24,986 nucleotides of DNA from Prorocentrum cordatum (taxonomy: Eukaryota; Sar; Dinophyceae; Prorocentrales; Prorocentraceae). The translations under genes were made by a program, and so were the position numbers. Each line of letters opens with the position of its first letter. The first letter of the stretch is position 1. Of the stretch, positions 7,827 to 15,875 are shown piece after piece. The notes below the pieces were generated by a model. That model ran no database searches. It saw only the letters and a list, made by a program, of their open reading frames with translations, and was not told the origin of the DNA. Location: the NCBI GenBank assembly GCA_963575745.1, contig CAUYUJ010016700.1, positions 1 to 24,986 of the forward strand, read 5' to 3'.

Positions 7827-8865
7827 CTTGAGCTTCTCCTGGGGCAGCTTGCCTGAGCTCCTCCGCGGCCTTCCTGAGGTCTTCTGTGCGCGCCTCGATG
7901 TCGATGTCGTCTTGGCCCAGCAGCTCCATGTCGATGTCGGCTCCATCTCCATCAGCTGCTGGGATGCCTTCACCTCCTCGCGCACCTTCGGCACTGCGAG
8001 CTCCTGGATCTGCTTCGCCGCCAGGAGGAGCGTTGCGGCCTGGACCACCAGAATGCAGAGCAGAAGCGCCACGAGCGGCCACTGCTTCCTTCTGGCGCTT
8101 GTCCAGCACGGCCAAAGCTGCCCTGACCTCGGCGTCGTCGTGGAGCGACTCGTCCAAGGCGGCCTCGGTGATCTTGACCAAGTCCCCGAGGTCCGTGGCC
8201 GACACCTTGGCATAGACTCCTTCAGCTTGTGACAGGTCTCGGCGAATCGACTCCACAGAGGCCTTGATGGCTGCCTCTTCCTCATCGAGGGCAGCGCGAC
8301 GCTCTTGAAACTTTCGTAGCTGCTGCTCGAACTTCTCGTTCTTCTTTCGCAGGTTCTCGACCCGCCAGCGAGCCGTGACCACGGAGGGTGGGTGCTCGGC
8401 GACCTCTCGCTGCTGCGCAGCTGTGACCGAGGCCACCAGCTCACCCTGTATGCCCTTTGCCTGCAGGAAGTTGAGAACCTCCTTGAACGACGGGCCACCG
8501 TTGCCACTGCCGCCGCCACCACCTGGAGGGGCGGACTGAACCTGCTGCTTGGTGTCCTTCTCCTTGTCTTTGAGCAGGGCGTCCAACTGCTTCTGCATGG
8601 CCTGGATGGTCTTGGCCTGGGCGTCGCCTGGACCTCCAGGCGGGCCATTGGCCCATCGCCCCTTCCCTCCAGTGGCAGCGGCTGGGCTCCCCTTTCCACC
8701 TCCCTTGGCGCGGTTGGCAGCTGCTTGGGCCGCCACGAGCACACGTTGGGGGCAGGAATTTCCGCATCCTCGGCACTTGACTCTGCTTGCCCAGTTGTCA
8801 AATGCCCCGCACTTGCCACATCCCCAGAGGGGGAGATGCGGCCCTGGAAGCACATCGGGCCCCAT
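7759..8865 (-). CDS. LINE ORF1: zinc-finger and coiled-coil RNA-binding-type protein
   Basis: 368 residues starting at the ATG at 8865. Near the N-terminus is a C4 finger close to the RanBP2 pattern: W14, C16-x2-C19, N24, C31-x2-C34 (one residue longer than the usual spacing between the second Cys and the Asn). Then come a Gly/Ala/Lys-rich basic segment (about 48-80), a Gln/Lys-rich stretch and Gly-rich linker (90-124), a charged alpha-helical region likely to form a coiled coil (about 165-260), an acidic patch (305-325) and a basic end KRARRL. ORF1 proteins of LINEs bind the element RNA and form the RNP; that role is inferred from position and layout, not from a family match. The stop is TGA in the context CTT TGA C, inside the open ORF2 frame. 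An overlapping frame also stays open over this whole region, but its composition (Arg/Ser/Pro-rich) suggests it is a shadow. Confidence 0.78.
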   Translation of the reverse strand: MGPDVLPGPHLPLWGCGKCGAFDNWASRVKCRGCGNSCPQRVLVAAQAAANRAKGGGKGSPAAATGGKGRWANGPPGGPGDAQAKTIQAMQKQLDALLKDKEKDTKQQVQSAPPGGGGGSGNGGPSFKEVLNFLQAKGIQGELVASVTAAQQREVAEHPPSVVTARWRVENLRKKNEKFEQQLRKFQERRAALDEEEAAIKASVESIRRDLSQAEGVYAKVSATDLGDLVKITEAALDESLHDDAEVRAALAVLDKRQKEAVAARGASALHSGGPGRNAPPGGEADPGARSAEGARGGEGIPAADGDGADIDMELLGQDDIDIEARTEDLRKAAEELRQAAPGEAQDAAKRKYAQAAAALGIKRARRL

Positions 8866-8972
8866 CCACGACAGCGAAAGCAGTGGACAGGGGAAAGCTT
8901 GGCTCGCGAACGCGGCGCCTCTCTGAAATACGCGTCCGCAACTCTCAAAACCTGAGAGCAGAAAGGCTATAG

Positions 8973-9125
8973 AGAGGAGGGGGAGGAGGAGGAGGAGGAG
9001 GAGGAGGAGGAGGAGGAGGAGGAGGAGGAGGAGGAGGAGGAGAAGGAGGAGGAGGAGGAGGAGAGGGGAGGAGGAGGAGGAGGAGGAGGAGGAGGAGAAC
9101 GCAGAAGGAGGAGGAGGAGGAGAAC
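8973..9125. repeat. GGA/GAG trinucleotide microsatellite
   Basis: About 150 bases of GGA repeats with a few interruptions (GAGAAGGAGG, GAGAGGGGAGG, GAACGCAGAAGG). It sits directly upstream of the LINE 5' end. The minus strand reads as poly-Ser, poly-Leu or poly-Pro by composition only. Confidence 0.95.
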
Positions 9126-9470
9126 GGGTCGCCTAAGCCGTTCGGAGAAACCCTTCAGGCACAGGCGCCAGTCGGGATGCGGGCGGGACGCGCCAGAGAC
9201 GGACTGGGGCACGGCGATAACAACACGACCTGTGGCACTCGAGGCTGGACTTACGGACCCGGGTCAATCCAAACCCGGGGCCAGTTAGGCTTTGCAGACT
9301 CCTGCGGCATCCTGCAGGATCCTGCAGGATCCTGTGCGCCAGCCCGGGCCTGCGCGACCCTGGCCCTGCGGGATCCTGCAAGACGCGGCGCCCTGGCTGA
9401 CCCCCGTTTGCACCGACCCCCGTCTCAATTGAGCAGGGACCGACCATCCCGGCATTCCTATAGGCCTACC
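9126..9470. other. Mostly single-copy spacer with a short BamHI/PstI-like repeat
   Basis: No gene was recognised. The only structure is three 10-bp units ATCCTGCAGG at about 9308-9337, with related GGGATCCTGC near 9369. Stop-free frames of up to about 100 codons on both strands match no family I know and have ordinary GC-rich composition. Confidence 0.6.
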
Positions 9471-9984
9471 AAGATATGTTCTTAGAACCCCGAAATGTTC
9501 TAATAACAAAAACAATATTCTTAGAACCTAAACCCGACATGTTAAAACAGGACAGCCCCAGCCAGAAATATGTTAAGAGCATCTCGTGCAAACCACAAAA
9601 GGTTATTCGAACATTATTTGGTGGGCCTGTGGGCGAGCCAGGACGCTTCGCCACTGCTTGACTCAAGGCTCCCAAAGTGCGCCCGCACCAGATGGGACGC
9701 ACAGAGGCATACTAATACCATATGTCCTCCTTGGAGGCGCGCGTCGGACCCGAACATATAGTATACCCATCGCTCAGTACACCGTTTCCCGAGCGGTGTG
9801 GCCAGAAAGCGCCCGCCACGACGCATAAACTGTCAGATTTCTCGGTGCGCGCGTCGCCCCTGAGGGGGCGACGCGCATATAGTACTAGTATGTGGGGGTG
9901 ACGCCGACCAGAGGTCGCTCCGGCGAAAGAACAGTCTGGCGCGCAGCCGAGCCTCATCGGGCCAGAGGCCTCCAGGGCCGCCCT
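9471..9984. other. AT-richer single-copy spacer with short repeats
   Basis: No coding region was recognised. It holds two TTCTTAGAACC copies (9479 and about 9518), each a near-perfect inverted repeat, and two related segments about 110 bases apart (GCGCGCGTCG followed by CATATAGTA, near 9735 and 9847). The second of these has become a perfect hairpin. The base composition is less GC-biased than the LINE. Confidence 0.5.
9849..9876. other. Perfect 12-bp hairpin with a TGAG loop
   Basis: GCGCGTCGCCCC (9849-9860) is exactly complementary to GGGGCGACGCGC (9865-9876) across a four-base loop. No T-run follows, so a bacterial-style terminator is not implied. It could be a cruciform, an RNA hairpin or the trace of a tiny palindromic insertion. 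Confidence 0.85.
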
Positions 9985-10075
9985 GGGGGCCCCCCATGGG
10001 GGGGGGGGCCGCCGCCCCGCTCCCCGCGCCGCGCGCCAAAGGCCCCGCGTGCCCCCGGCCCAGGCCGCTGCCTCT

Positions 10076-10189
10076 CCCAACCATCCTGTGGTGGTGGGTC
10101 CCCGTTTTGAAGACACAGCGCCCCGCGTTCTCCCTGCTCCTTTCTCCCTTATCCTCCTCCTCCCTCCTGCCCTCCTCCTCCTCCTCATC
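10076..10189. repeat. Dispersed module next to the TCA microsatellite
   Basis: A segment with TGGTGGGTCCCCGTTTTGAA and AGCGCCCCGCGTTCTCC, then CT-rich sequence, matches 12707-12800 at roughly 80 percent by eye. It is preceded by a GC-rich stretch with an 11-base G run (about 10001-10011). Here it leads into the TCA microsatellite; at the other site it lies inside the 77-bp satellite. Confidence 0.7.
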
Positions 10190-10275
10190 ATCACTACCAC
10201 CACCACCCCCACCACCATTATCATCATCCTCATCCTCATCCTCATCCTCCTCCTCCTCCTCCTCATCCTCATCAG

Positions 10276-10350
<75 letters not shown>

Positions 10351-10352
10351 CC

Positions 10353-10400
<48 letters not shown>

Positions 10401-10582
10401 CATCACCATCATCACCATCACCATCACCATCACCATCACCATCACCATCACATCATCATCATCATCATCATCATCACCATCACCATCATCATCATCATCA
10501 GCATCAGCATCAGCATCATCATTATCAGCAGCATCATCATCGTCGTCATCACCACCACCACCACCATCACCACCACCACAAC

Positions 10583-10638
<56 letters not shown>

Positions 10639-11095
10639 GTATCATCATCGCAGCATCATCGTCATCAGTAGCAACATCATCACCACCATCATCATAGCAT
10701 AACATATCAACATCATAAGTATCATCATCAGCATCATCAGCAGCAGCATCATCATCATCCTCAGCATCATCAGCATCATCAGCATCATCATCAGCATCAG
10801 CATCATTAGAATATGCATCATCATTATCATCATCAGCATCATCATCGTCATCGATAGTATCACCATCAGCATCAACATCATCATCATAATCATAATCAGC
10901 ATCATCATCGTCATCGTCATCATCGTCATCATCAACACATCATCAGCATCCTCATCATCATCAGCATCATCACCATCACCATCACCATCACCATCACCAT
11001 CATCATCATCATCATCAGCAGCATTATCATCATCATCATCATCATCATCAGCATCATCATCATCTTCATCTTCATCTTGATCGTCATCATCATCC
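10190..11095. repeat. TCA/CAT trinucleotide microsatellite, about 900 bp
   Basis: Almost uninterrupted CAT-phase triplets: a long pure run at about 10275-10400, then CACCAT hexamers, then CAGCAT-rich and CATCGT-rich stretches. Long stop-free frames (poly-Ser, poly-Ile, poly-His; poly-Met or poly-Asp on the minus strand) follow from the repeat. The internal blocks of hexamers suggest several rounds of local expansion. Confidence 0.97.
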
Positions 11096-11149
11096 CAACA
11101 TGCCGTAATCGTCATCCATTCGCCCCCCCATCCATTTCGGCACATCACT

Positions 11150-12670
11150 CACACGCTTCGTGGCCCAATGAGGAGCTCCGCCGAAGGCCCCAGTGGCGGA
11201 ACTCGCACGTGGTTCCCCCACCCAGTACAGCTGTTCGTGGCCCCATAGGGAGCTCCACCGAAGGCCCCGAATTGCTGCTCTCGCATGCGGTTCCCCCAGT
11301 ACAGCGGTTCGTGGCCCCATAGGGAGCTCCACCGAAGGCCCCATTGGCGGAACGCGCATGCGGTTCCCCCACCCAATACAACGTGCCGTGGCCCCGGGAG
11401 CTCCACCGAAGGCCCTAGTGGCGGCACTCGCATGAGGTTCCCCACTCAGTACAGCGCTTCGTGGCCCCACAGGGAGCTCCACCGAAGGCCCCAGTGGCGG
11501 AGCTCGCATGCCATGCGGTTACCCCACCCAGTACAGCGGTTCGTGGCCACATAGGGAGCTCCACCGAAAGTCACAATGGCTACACTCGCATGCGGTTCCC
11601 CCACCCAGTGCACCGTCTCGCGGCCCCGTAGGGAGATCCACCGAAGGTCCCAGCGGCGGAATTCGCATGCGCTTTCCCCGCACAATGCAACGCTTCGTGG
11701 CCTCATAGTGAGCTCCAGCGAAGGTCCACGTGGTGGAACTCGCACGCGGTTCCCCCACCCAATACAACGTTCCATGGCCCCAGAGGGGGGCTCCACCGAA
11801 GGCCCCAGTGGCGGAACTCGCATGCGGTCCACCCCACCAAATACAACGCGTCGCGGCCGCATAGGGAGCTCCACCGAAGGCCCCAGTGGGGGAGCTCGCA
11901 TGCGGTTCCACCACCCAGTACAGCGTTTCGTAGCCGCATGATGAGCTCCACCGACGAAAGTCCCAGTGGCTACACTCGCATGCGGTTCCCCCACCCAGTA
12001 CGGCGCTTAGGTGATCTCTCAGGGAGATCCATCAAAAGCCTCAGTGGCTGCACTCGCATTTATCCCCCCCCCACCCAGTACCCAATACTGCGTTCCGTGG
12101 CCCCATGAGAAGATCAACCGGGTAGATGCACTCGGATGCGTCTCCCCCGCCCAGCCCAGCGCTTCGTGGCCCCATAGCGAGCTCTACCGAATGCCCCAGT
12201 GGCTGCACTCGCATGCGTCTCCTCCACCCTGCACAGCGTGTCGTGTCCCCATTGGGAGCCCCACCGAAGGTCCCCGTTGCTTGGCTCGCATGCGTCTCCC
12301 TCACCCAGCACAGCGTTTCGGGGCCCCACAGGGAGCTCCACCGAACCCAGTGGTGGCACTCGTATGAGCTCCCCCACCCAGTACAGCGCTTCATGGCCCC
12401 ATAGGCAGATCTGCCGACGGCCCCAGTGGCTGCACTCGCATGCGCCTCCCCCACACATTATAACGATTCGTGGCCCCATAGGAGGCTCAACCGAAGGCCT
12501 CAGTGGCGGAACTCGCATGCGTCTCCCCCACCCCCAACCCAGTTCAGCGATTCGTAGCTTCATAGGGGGATCCACCGAAGGTCCCAGCGCCCACCCCATG
12601 CCTACTTGGGTACACCACTCGCGCGCGTCGTGGCCCCATTGGGAGCTCCACCGAAGGCCAGAGTGGCGAC
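11150..12670. repeat. 77-bp satellite, about 20 copies
   Basis: Monomers are recognisable by GTGGCCCCATAGGGAGCTCC, then ACCGAAGGCCCCAGTGGCGG, then CTCGCATGCGGTTCCCCCAC. The GTGGCCCC anchor occurs near 11237, 11311, 11388, 11461, 11543, 11620, 11697, 11774, 11853 and 11930 and continues, more diverged, to 12630. Spacing is mostly 77 (range about 69-91). Since 77 is not a multiple of 3, the frames rotate and no conserved peptide results. Early copies are more alike than late ones. Confidence 0.93.
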
Positions 12671-12689
12671 GTTCGAAGGGGGGGGGCCT

Positions 12690-12840
12690 TATATGCGTTA
12701 GTTCCGAACCAACCTGTGGAGCTGGGTCCTCGCTTTGAGAGAGCGCCCCGCGTTCTCCTCCCGCCTCCTTCCTCCCGCATCCTCCCTCCCATCCCTGCTT
12801 CTGCCCTCTGTGCGTTTGTGCTTCGGCGCACCCAGCGCAA
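12690..12840. repeat. Second copy of the dispersed module, inside the satellite
   Basis: Contains ACCTGTGGAGCTGGGTCC and GAGAGCGCCCCGCGTTCTCC, then CT-rich sequence, matching 10076-10170. On the minus strand both copies encode a similar peptide (RTRGALSKRGPSSTGWFG here; the other differs mainly by conservative changes), which could be the trace of a coding exon or simple nucleotide conservation. Confidence 0.65.
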
Positions 12841-13065
12841 CGCTGCTAAGCCCCGCAGAGAGCTCCATCGAAGGCCCCAGCGGCAGGGCCCACATGGCGG
12901 CGCCGACGCATGCTGGCGCAACCCTCACACGGTTCGTGGCCCCATGGTGAGCCCCACCGAAGGCCCAAGCAAAATGGGCCACATGGCGTCGCCGCCCCAT
13001 TTTGGCGCAGGCCCTCACACGATTCGTGGCCCCATCGGGAGCTCAACCGAAGGCGCCAGCGGCAG
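12841..13065. repeat. Three longer variants of the 77-bp satellite
   Basis: Anchors near 12851, 12937 and 13027 continue the 77-bp family but carry an extra segment with CACATGGCGGCGCC and ATGGCGTCGCCGCC, giving a period of about 86-90. They lie beyond the inserted module and form a distinct subfamily. Confidence 0.8.
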
Positions 13066-13180
13066 CTGAAATCCGCGCGAGCGGGGAAGCACCAAACAGG
13101 CAACGTGCCGCCCTCGGATCGTTTGCTCCGAATTCCCAGGGGGGCGTGTGACACATACAAATACATGAGATTCGCGCCCC
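13066..13180. other. Short unassigned spacer
   Basis: About 115 bases between the satellite and the 42-bp minisatellite. No repeat, RNA or protein feature was recognised. Confidence 0.5.
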
Positions 13181-13348
13181 GAAGCCATAACCCCTCGTAA
13201 ATTAGACAATCGTCGCGTGTCCGAGGCGACCAACCTTTGTAAGTCAAACAATGCGTGCGTCCCCGAGGCCACAAACTCTCGTAGACTAGACCATATACGC
13301 ATTACCGAGGCCACAAGCCCCCGCAAATTACGCGCTATTCGTGTTGCC
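13181..13348. repeat. 42-bp minisatellite, four copies with exact period
   Basis: The anchor GAAGCC/GAGGC(G/C) starts at 13181, 13223, 13265, 13307 and 13349, exactly 42 bases apart, although the units have diverged at many positions. The period is a multiple of 3, so both strands can hold an in-frame 14-residue repeat. On the minus strand this reads LVASDTRRLSNLRG-like within a 209-codon open frame (13015-13644). Retention of length despite divergence is notable, but no homologue is recognised. Confidence 0.85.
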
Positions 13349-13875
13349 GAGGCCAAGAGAGCTCCAAGGCGCCCGACGAGTGTTCCAAGACGGCCCAAGA
13401 GGGCCCCAAGAGGCCCTAAGAGCGATGGTCTATTTGAAAAAAGGTGTTTGGACGATGTTGGCCTTCTCGCATGTTCGGCTTCCCGAAGCTCCAAGACGGC
13501 CCAAGAAGCTCCCGACACCGCCCCAAGACAATGCAAGAGGCCTCCAAGAGAGGCCCAAGACGGCCCAAGAGGGCTCCAAGATGGCCCAAGATGGCCCTCA
13601 AGACGGCCCCAGAGGGCCCCAAGACGGCCCCAAGAGGTGCCCAATCAGGAGACCACGAATCGAACATTTTATAGTTGTGCCTGAGAAGCTCCCAGGAGGC
13701 CGCCAGAGGCCGCCAAGAGGCCCAAAGAGGCCCCAAGATGCGCCCAAAACGCGCCGAAGAGGCCTCCCAAAAGCCCAAAAGATATCCCACGAGACCCCAA
13801 GAAGCCCTCAAACCACCCCCAAGAAGCCTCCGAGAGGCTGCCCACAACACCCCAACACATATACAAGAGGCCTCA
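13349..13875 (+). repeat. CCAAGA-type 10-11 bp minisatellite
   Basis: Irregular tandem units such as GGCCCAAGAC, GGCCCCAAGAGG and GCTCCAAGAC run from 13349 to about 13445, 13485-13645 and 13680-13875, separated by short single-copy pieces (CGATGGTCTATTTG; GGAGACCACGAATCG). All frames are low in stops, so ORFs here are artefacts. Confidence 0.85.
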
Positions 13876-13983
13876 GACCCACAACCCGGGCACGGTAGCG
13901 GAATGCGCCGAAAGCCACTGGGAGAACGCCAACGTCTCAATCTGCGCTGATGTTTGCTATCCGCCCCCGCATGATGTTCCCAG

Positions 13984-14460
13984 ATGCGCCAAGGCAGCGC
14001 GGAGACGCACCGACGCGACTCTGATATATCCCGTTATGAAAAAGATGGGGCCAGCGGCAGGGGGCGAAGCCCTTACGGATATAAACAGATTCCAATGCAA
14101 GACTGCACTTACGCTTCGCACCATTCATCTCGGTCCTTGATGTTTGGCATACAGGCGGAACGGCAGGAAGGTAGCACGGAAACATTAAAGATAACCTCCA
14201 TGTTGTCCTTTTCCGGCACGGTCGCAAGAAAATGGTATGCATTACCTGTCATTCGTATTGCCTTTTCCTCTTCTTCAGTCTCGTCCTACCCTGCGAATTC
14301 ATCCCCATCCTCAGCTCTGCATGCGGAGGCTCTCCCTTGGAGAGCCTCTTGGAGAGCCTCTTGGAGAGCCTCTTGCGGGCCCCACGAAAATGTACACAAG
14401 TTTCGTGGAGCCTCTGGGGGCCTCCTCGGGTCATCCTGCTTCCAACCGCGGTTTCCCTGA
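13984..14460 (+). CDS. Unrecognised open frame in a single-copy island
   Basis: A 158-codon frame in the only stretch of this part (about 13876-14335) that is not tandemly repeated. The product begins MRQGSAETHRRD and is Ser-rich in its second half; it shows no signal peptide, clear membrane segment or known motif. Its last 40 codons run through the GAGAGCCTCTTG repeats, which argues against the 3' part being real. A minus-strand frame of 101 codons overlaps it (13937-14242). Codon use is unremarkable. It may be an exon fragment, but a chance ORF is at least as likely. Confidence 0.2.
   Translation: MRQGSAETHRRDSDISRYEKDGASGRGRSPYGYKQIPMQDCTYASHHSSRSLMFGIQAERQEGSTETLKITSMLSFSGTVARKWYALPVIRIAFSSSSVSSYPANSSPSSALHAEALPWRASWRASWRASCGPHENVHKFRGASGGLLGSSCFQPRFP
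14335..14378 (+). repeat. 12-bp minisatellite GAGAGCCTCTTG
   Basis: Three to four exact tandem copies of GAGAGCCTCTTG. The unit contains CCTCTTG, the reverse-strand form of the CAAGAGG core of 13349-13875, so it marks the start of the oppositely oriented array. Confidence 0.9.
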
Positions 14461-14935
14461 ACGACCAGGTCACGATTGGGAAGGTTTCTGGGGGCGTCTT
14501 GGGGGCATCGTGAACTGTCATGGGGTTGTCTTCGGGCCATCTTGTGGCCTTGTTTGGCCTCCTTGGTTTCTCTTGGGTTGCCTGGGAGACCTTTTGGGTA
14601 GTTTGTGAACAATTTTCTGGCCTCCCGGGCGGTCTCGGACGCCCGGAAGACCGAAAAGAACATCCCCAAAATCACACAAAAACCTTCGATAATCAGTTGT
14701 TGTGTCTGCGTTTCAAAAGCCTCTTGGGGTTTTGTTTGGGTCGTCGAAGGGCGCATGGTGTGTGTCTGGGGCCTCTTGGGACTCGCGGGGCGGTTCGGCC
14801 GTCCTCCTGACCAATCTGGGCCGCTGCCCAAGCCCAGCAAGAACTTCCCAAAGCCGCAGAAACCTCAGGGGACCTTCTGCATGAACGTACACGCAGGCCC
14901 CCCGGGCCACGGATCTGGCGGGTGTCCCGTTTTTG
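14379..14935 (-). repeat. CCAAGA-type minisatellite, opposite orientation, degenerate
   Basis: Units such as GCGTCTTGGGGGC, CATCTTGTGGCC, CCTCCTTGG and CCTCTTGGG occur through 14480-14790, the reverse complement of the family at 13349-13875. For example, the reverse complement of about 13713-13740 aligns with about 14542-14570 with few mismatches. The array is more decayed than its partner and includes about 200 bases with little repeat signal. Confidence 0.6.
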
Positions 14936-14953
14936 GGGGGGGGCATCCCCCCC
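14935..14953. other. G9-CAT-C7 hairpin
   Basis: Nine G, then CAT, then seven C, forming a seven-pair stem, followed at once by an AT-rich stretch (ATATTGTAAATTAATTG). It marks the switch from the minisatellite to the next module. Confidence 0.8.
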
Positions 14954-14994
14954 ATATTGTAAATTAATTGTATTATATATGTGTAAATATCTGT

Positions 14995-15240
14995 CTTTTA
15001 TTCCGCACCTAGGCTCTGCCGAGGGTTCTTACTCTGAGGCTTAAGGGGCCGGGCAGTGGAACCCGCCCCGGGCGGTTCCCCCAGGATCCGCCCCGCGGTT
15101 CCCCCATTGACGTTCCCTTAGCTTCGCGTTGCCTATCTGATCTTAGCTGAGCCTATTTCATCCTACAGTAGCTTAGCTTCATCTTATCACAGTTTTTTAG
15201 ATTCGGTTACCTTCATCCTAGCTTCGCTGAGCTTTAGAAT
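14995..15240 (+). repeat. CCTAGGCTCTGCC module, copy A
   Basis: The order is CCTAGGCTCTGCCGAGGG, TTCTTACTCTGAGGCTTAAG, GGGCCGGGCAGTGGAACC, a near-palindromic CCGCCCCGGGCGG, CGCCCCGCGGTTCCCCC, GACGTTCCCTTAGCTTCGCG, and then an AGCTTAG/ATCTTA-rich tail. The same order recurs at 15513-15715 and 17757-17920. No ORF. The short GC-rich palindromes and dispersed copies suggest a small non-autonomous element, but no target duplication was identified. Confidence 0.85.
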
Positions 15241-15507
15241 AACAGAACACAGCATAGCATAGCACAGCGTAGCATAGCAAAGCGCAGCATCGCATATCAG
15301 AGCATGGGTATAATTCCCGGCCTAGGCTCTGTTTAGAGGGCTAGCTTAGCTTAGGTTTGCTTCGTTGAACGTAACATAGCGCAGCGCTGCATTAACATAA
15401 CATGGCGTAGCATAGCACAGCCAAGCATAGCATAACATAGCGCAGCATAGAATAGCATAGCATAGCATAGCATAGCATCGCATAGCGCAGCTTAGCATAG
15501 CATAGTT
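15241..15507 (+). repeat. AGCAT pentanucleotide array with embedded sub-module
   Basis: Imperfect tandem ATAGC/ACAGC pentamers (15248-15300 and 15375-15505). Between them, 15302-15360 carries GCATGGGTATAATTCCCGGC, CTAGGCTCTG and GGGCTAGCTTAGCTTAG, and this recurs at 17918-17985 in the same position relative to its pentamer array. Confidence 0.9.
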
Positions 15508-15512
15508 AAGCT

Positions 15513-15715
15513 TAACGGGCCGGGCACTGGGGCTCGCACCGGGCGGTTCCCCGGGCATCCGCCCCGCGGTTCCCCCAGCGACGTTCCCTTAGCTTCGCGT
15601 TGCTTATCTCATCTTATCTGAGCTTATTGCATTTTACCTTAGCTTAGTTTCATCTTACCTCAGTGTTATCTTAGATTAGCTTGCCTTCATCCTGGCTTCG
15701 CTGAGCTTTAACATA
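15513..15715 (+). repeat. CCTAGGCTCTGCC module, copy B (5' shortened)
   Basis: Begins at GGGCCGGGCACTGGGGCTCG and continues through CCGCCCCGCGGTTCCCCC, GACGTTCCCTTAGCTTCGCG and CTTCATCCTGGCTTCGCTGA. It lacks the CCTAGGCTCTGCC start of copies A and C but shares the tail of copy A base for base over long stretches. Confidence 0.85.
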
Positions 15716-15875
15716 ACATAGCATGCACACGCGCAGCACAGCAGAGCATAGCACAGCACAGCAGCAACGCAAAGGCAAAGCAACAGCAGCGACAGCAAAG
15801 CAAAGCACAAGCAACGCAAAGTAAAACAAATCAAAAGCAAAAGTAAAGCACAGCCAAGGCAAAGCAAAAGCAATC
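15716..15875 (+). repeat. A/GC low-complexity tract (AAAGCAAAAGC type)
   Basis: Irregular GCAAAG, GCACAGC and AAAGCAAAAGT units, probably a decayed derivative of the neighbouring pentamer array. The end of it (AAGGCAAAGCAAAAGCAAT) is part of the 426-bp duplication and recurs at about 16282-16300. Confidence 0.75.

Larger units (their letters stand above)
2714..8950 (-). mobile_element. LINE-type non-LTR retrotransposon, nearly full length
   Basis: A minus-strand element with the standard LINE order: ORF1 with zinc finger and coiled coil, then ORF2 with apurinic-type endonuclease, reverse transcriptase, CCHC finger and a C-terminal RNase H. The 3' boundary is put at about 2714 because the flanking repeat module (ending TTTCCGGGAAAAA) occurs elsewhere without LINE sequence (2343-2356 and 21904-21918). 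The 5' boundary is less certain: ORF1 starts 85 bases from the GGA microsatellite at 8973. No target-site duplication or obvious 3' poly-A was found. The catalytic residues are mostly intact, but the RNase H tail is frameshifted, so this copy is probably recently dead or depends on recoding. Confidence 0.9.

Noticed and set aside
3030-8948. A single 1972-residue protein
   Set aside because: The first 396 codons overlap ORF1 in another frame and have Arg/Ser/Pro-rich non-protein-like composition; the ORF1 frame carries the zinc finger and coiled coil. Only the part from about 7760 downward is supported as ORF2.
9849-9876. Intrinsic terminator
   Set aside because: The hairpin has no following T-run, and the surrounding DNA shows no bacterial gene organisation.
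9712-11148. Poly-Met, poly-Asp, poly-His, poly-Ser and poly-Ile frames
   Set aside because: Direct products of the TCA/CAT microsatellite on either strand.
11150-13348. CRISPR-like regular spacing of the 77-bp and 42-bp repeats
   Set aside because: Whole monomers repeat without unique spacers, the repeats are diverged, and the context is eukaryotic.
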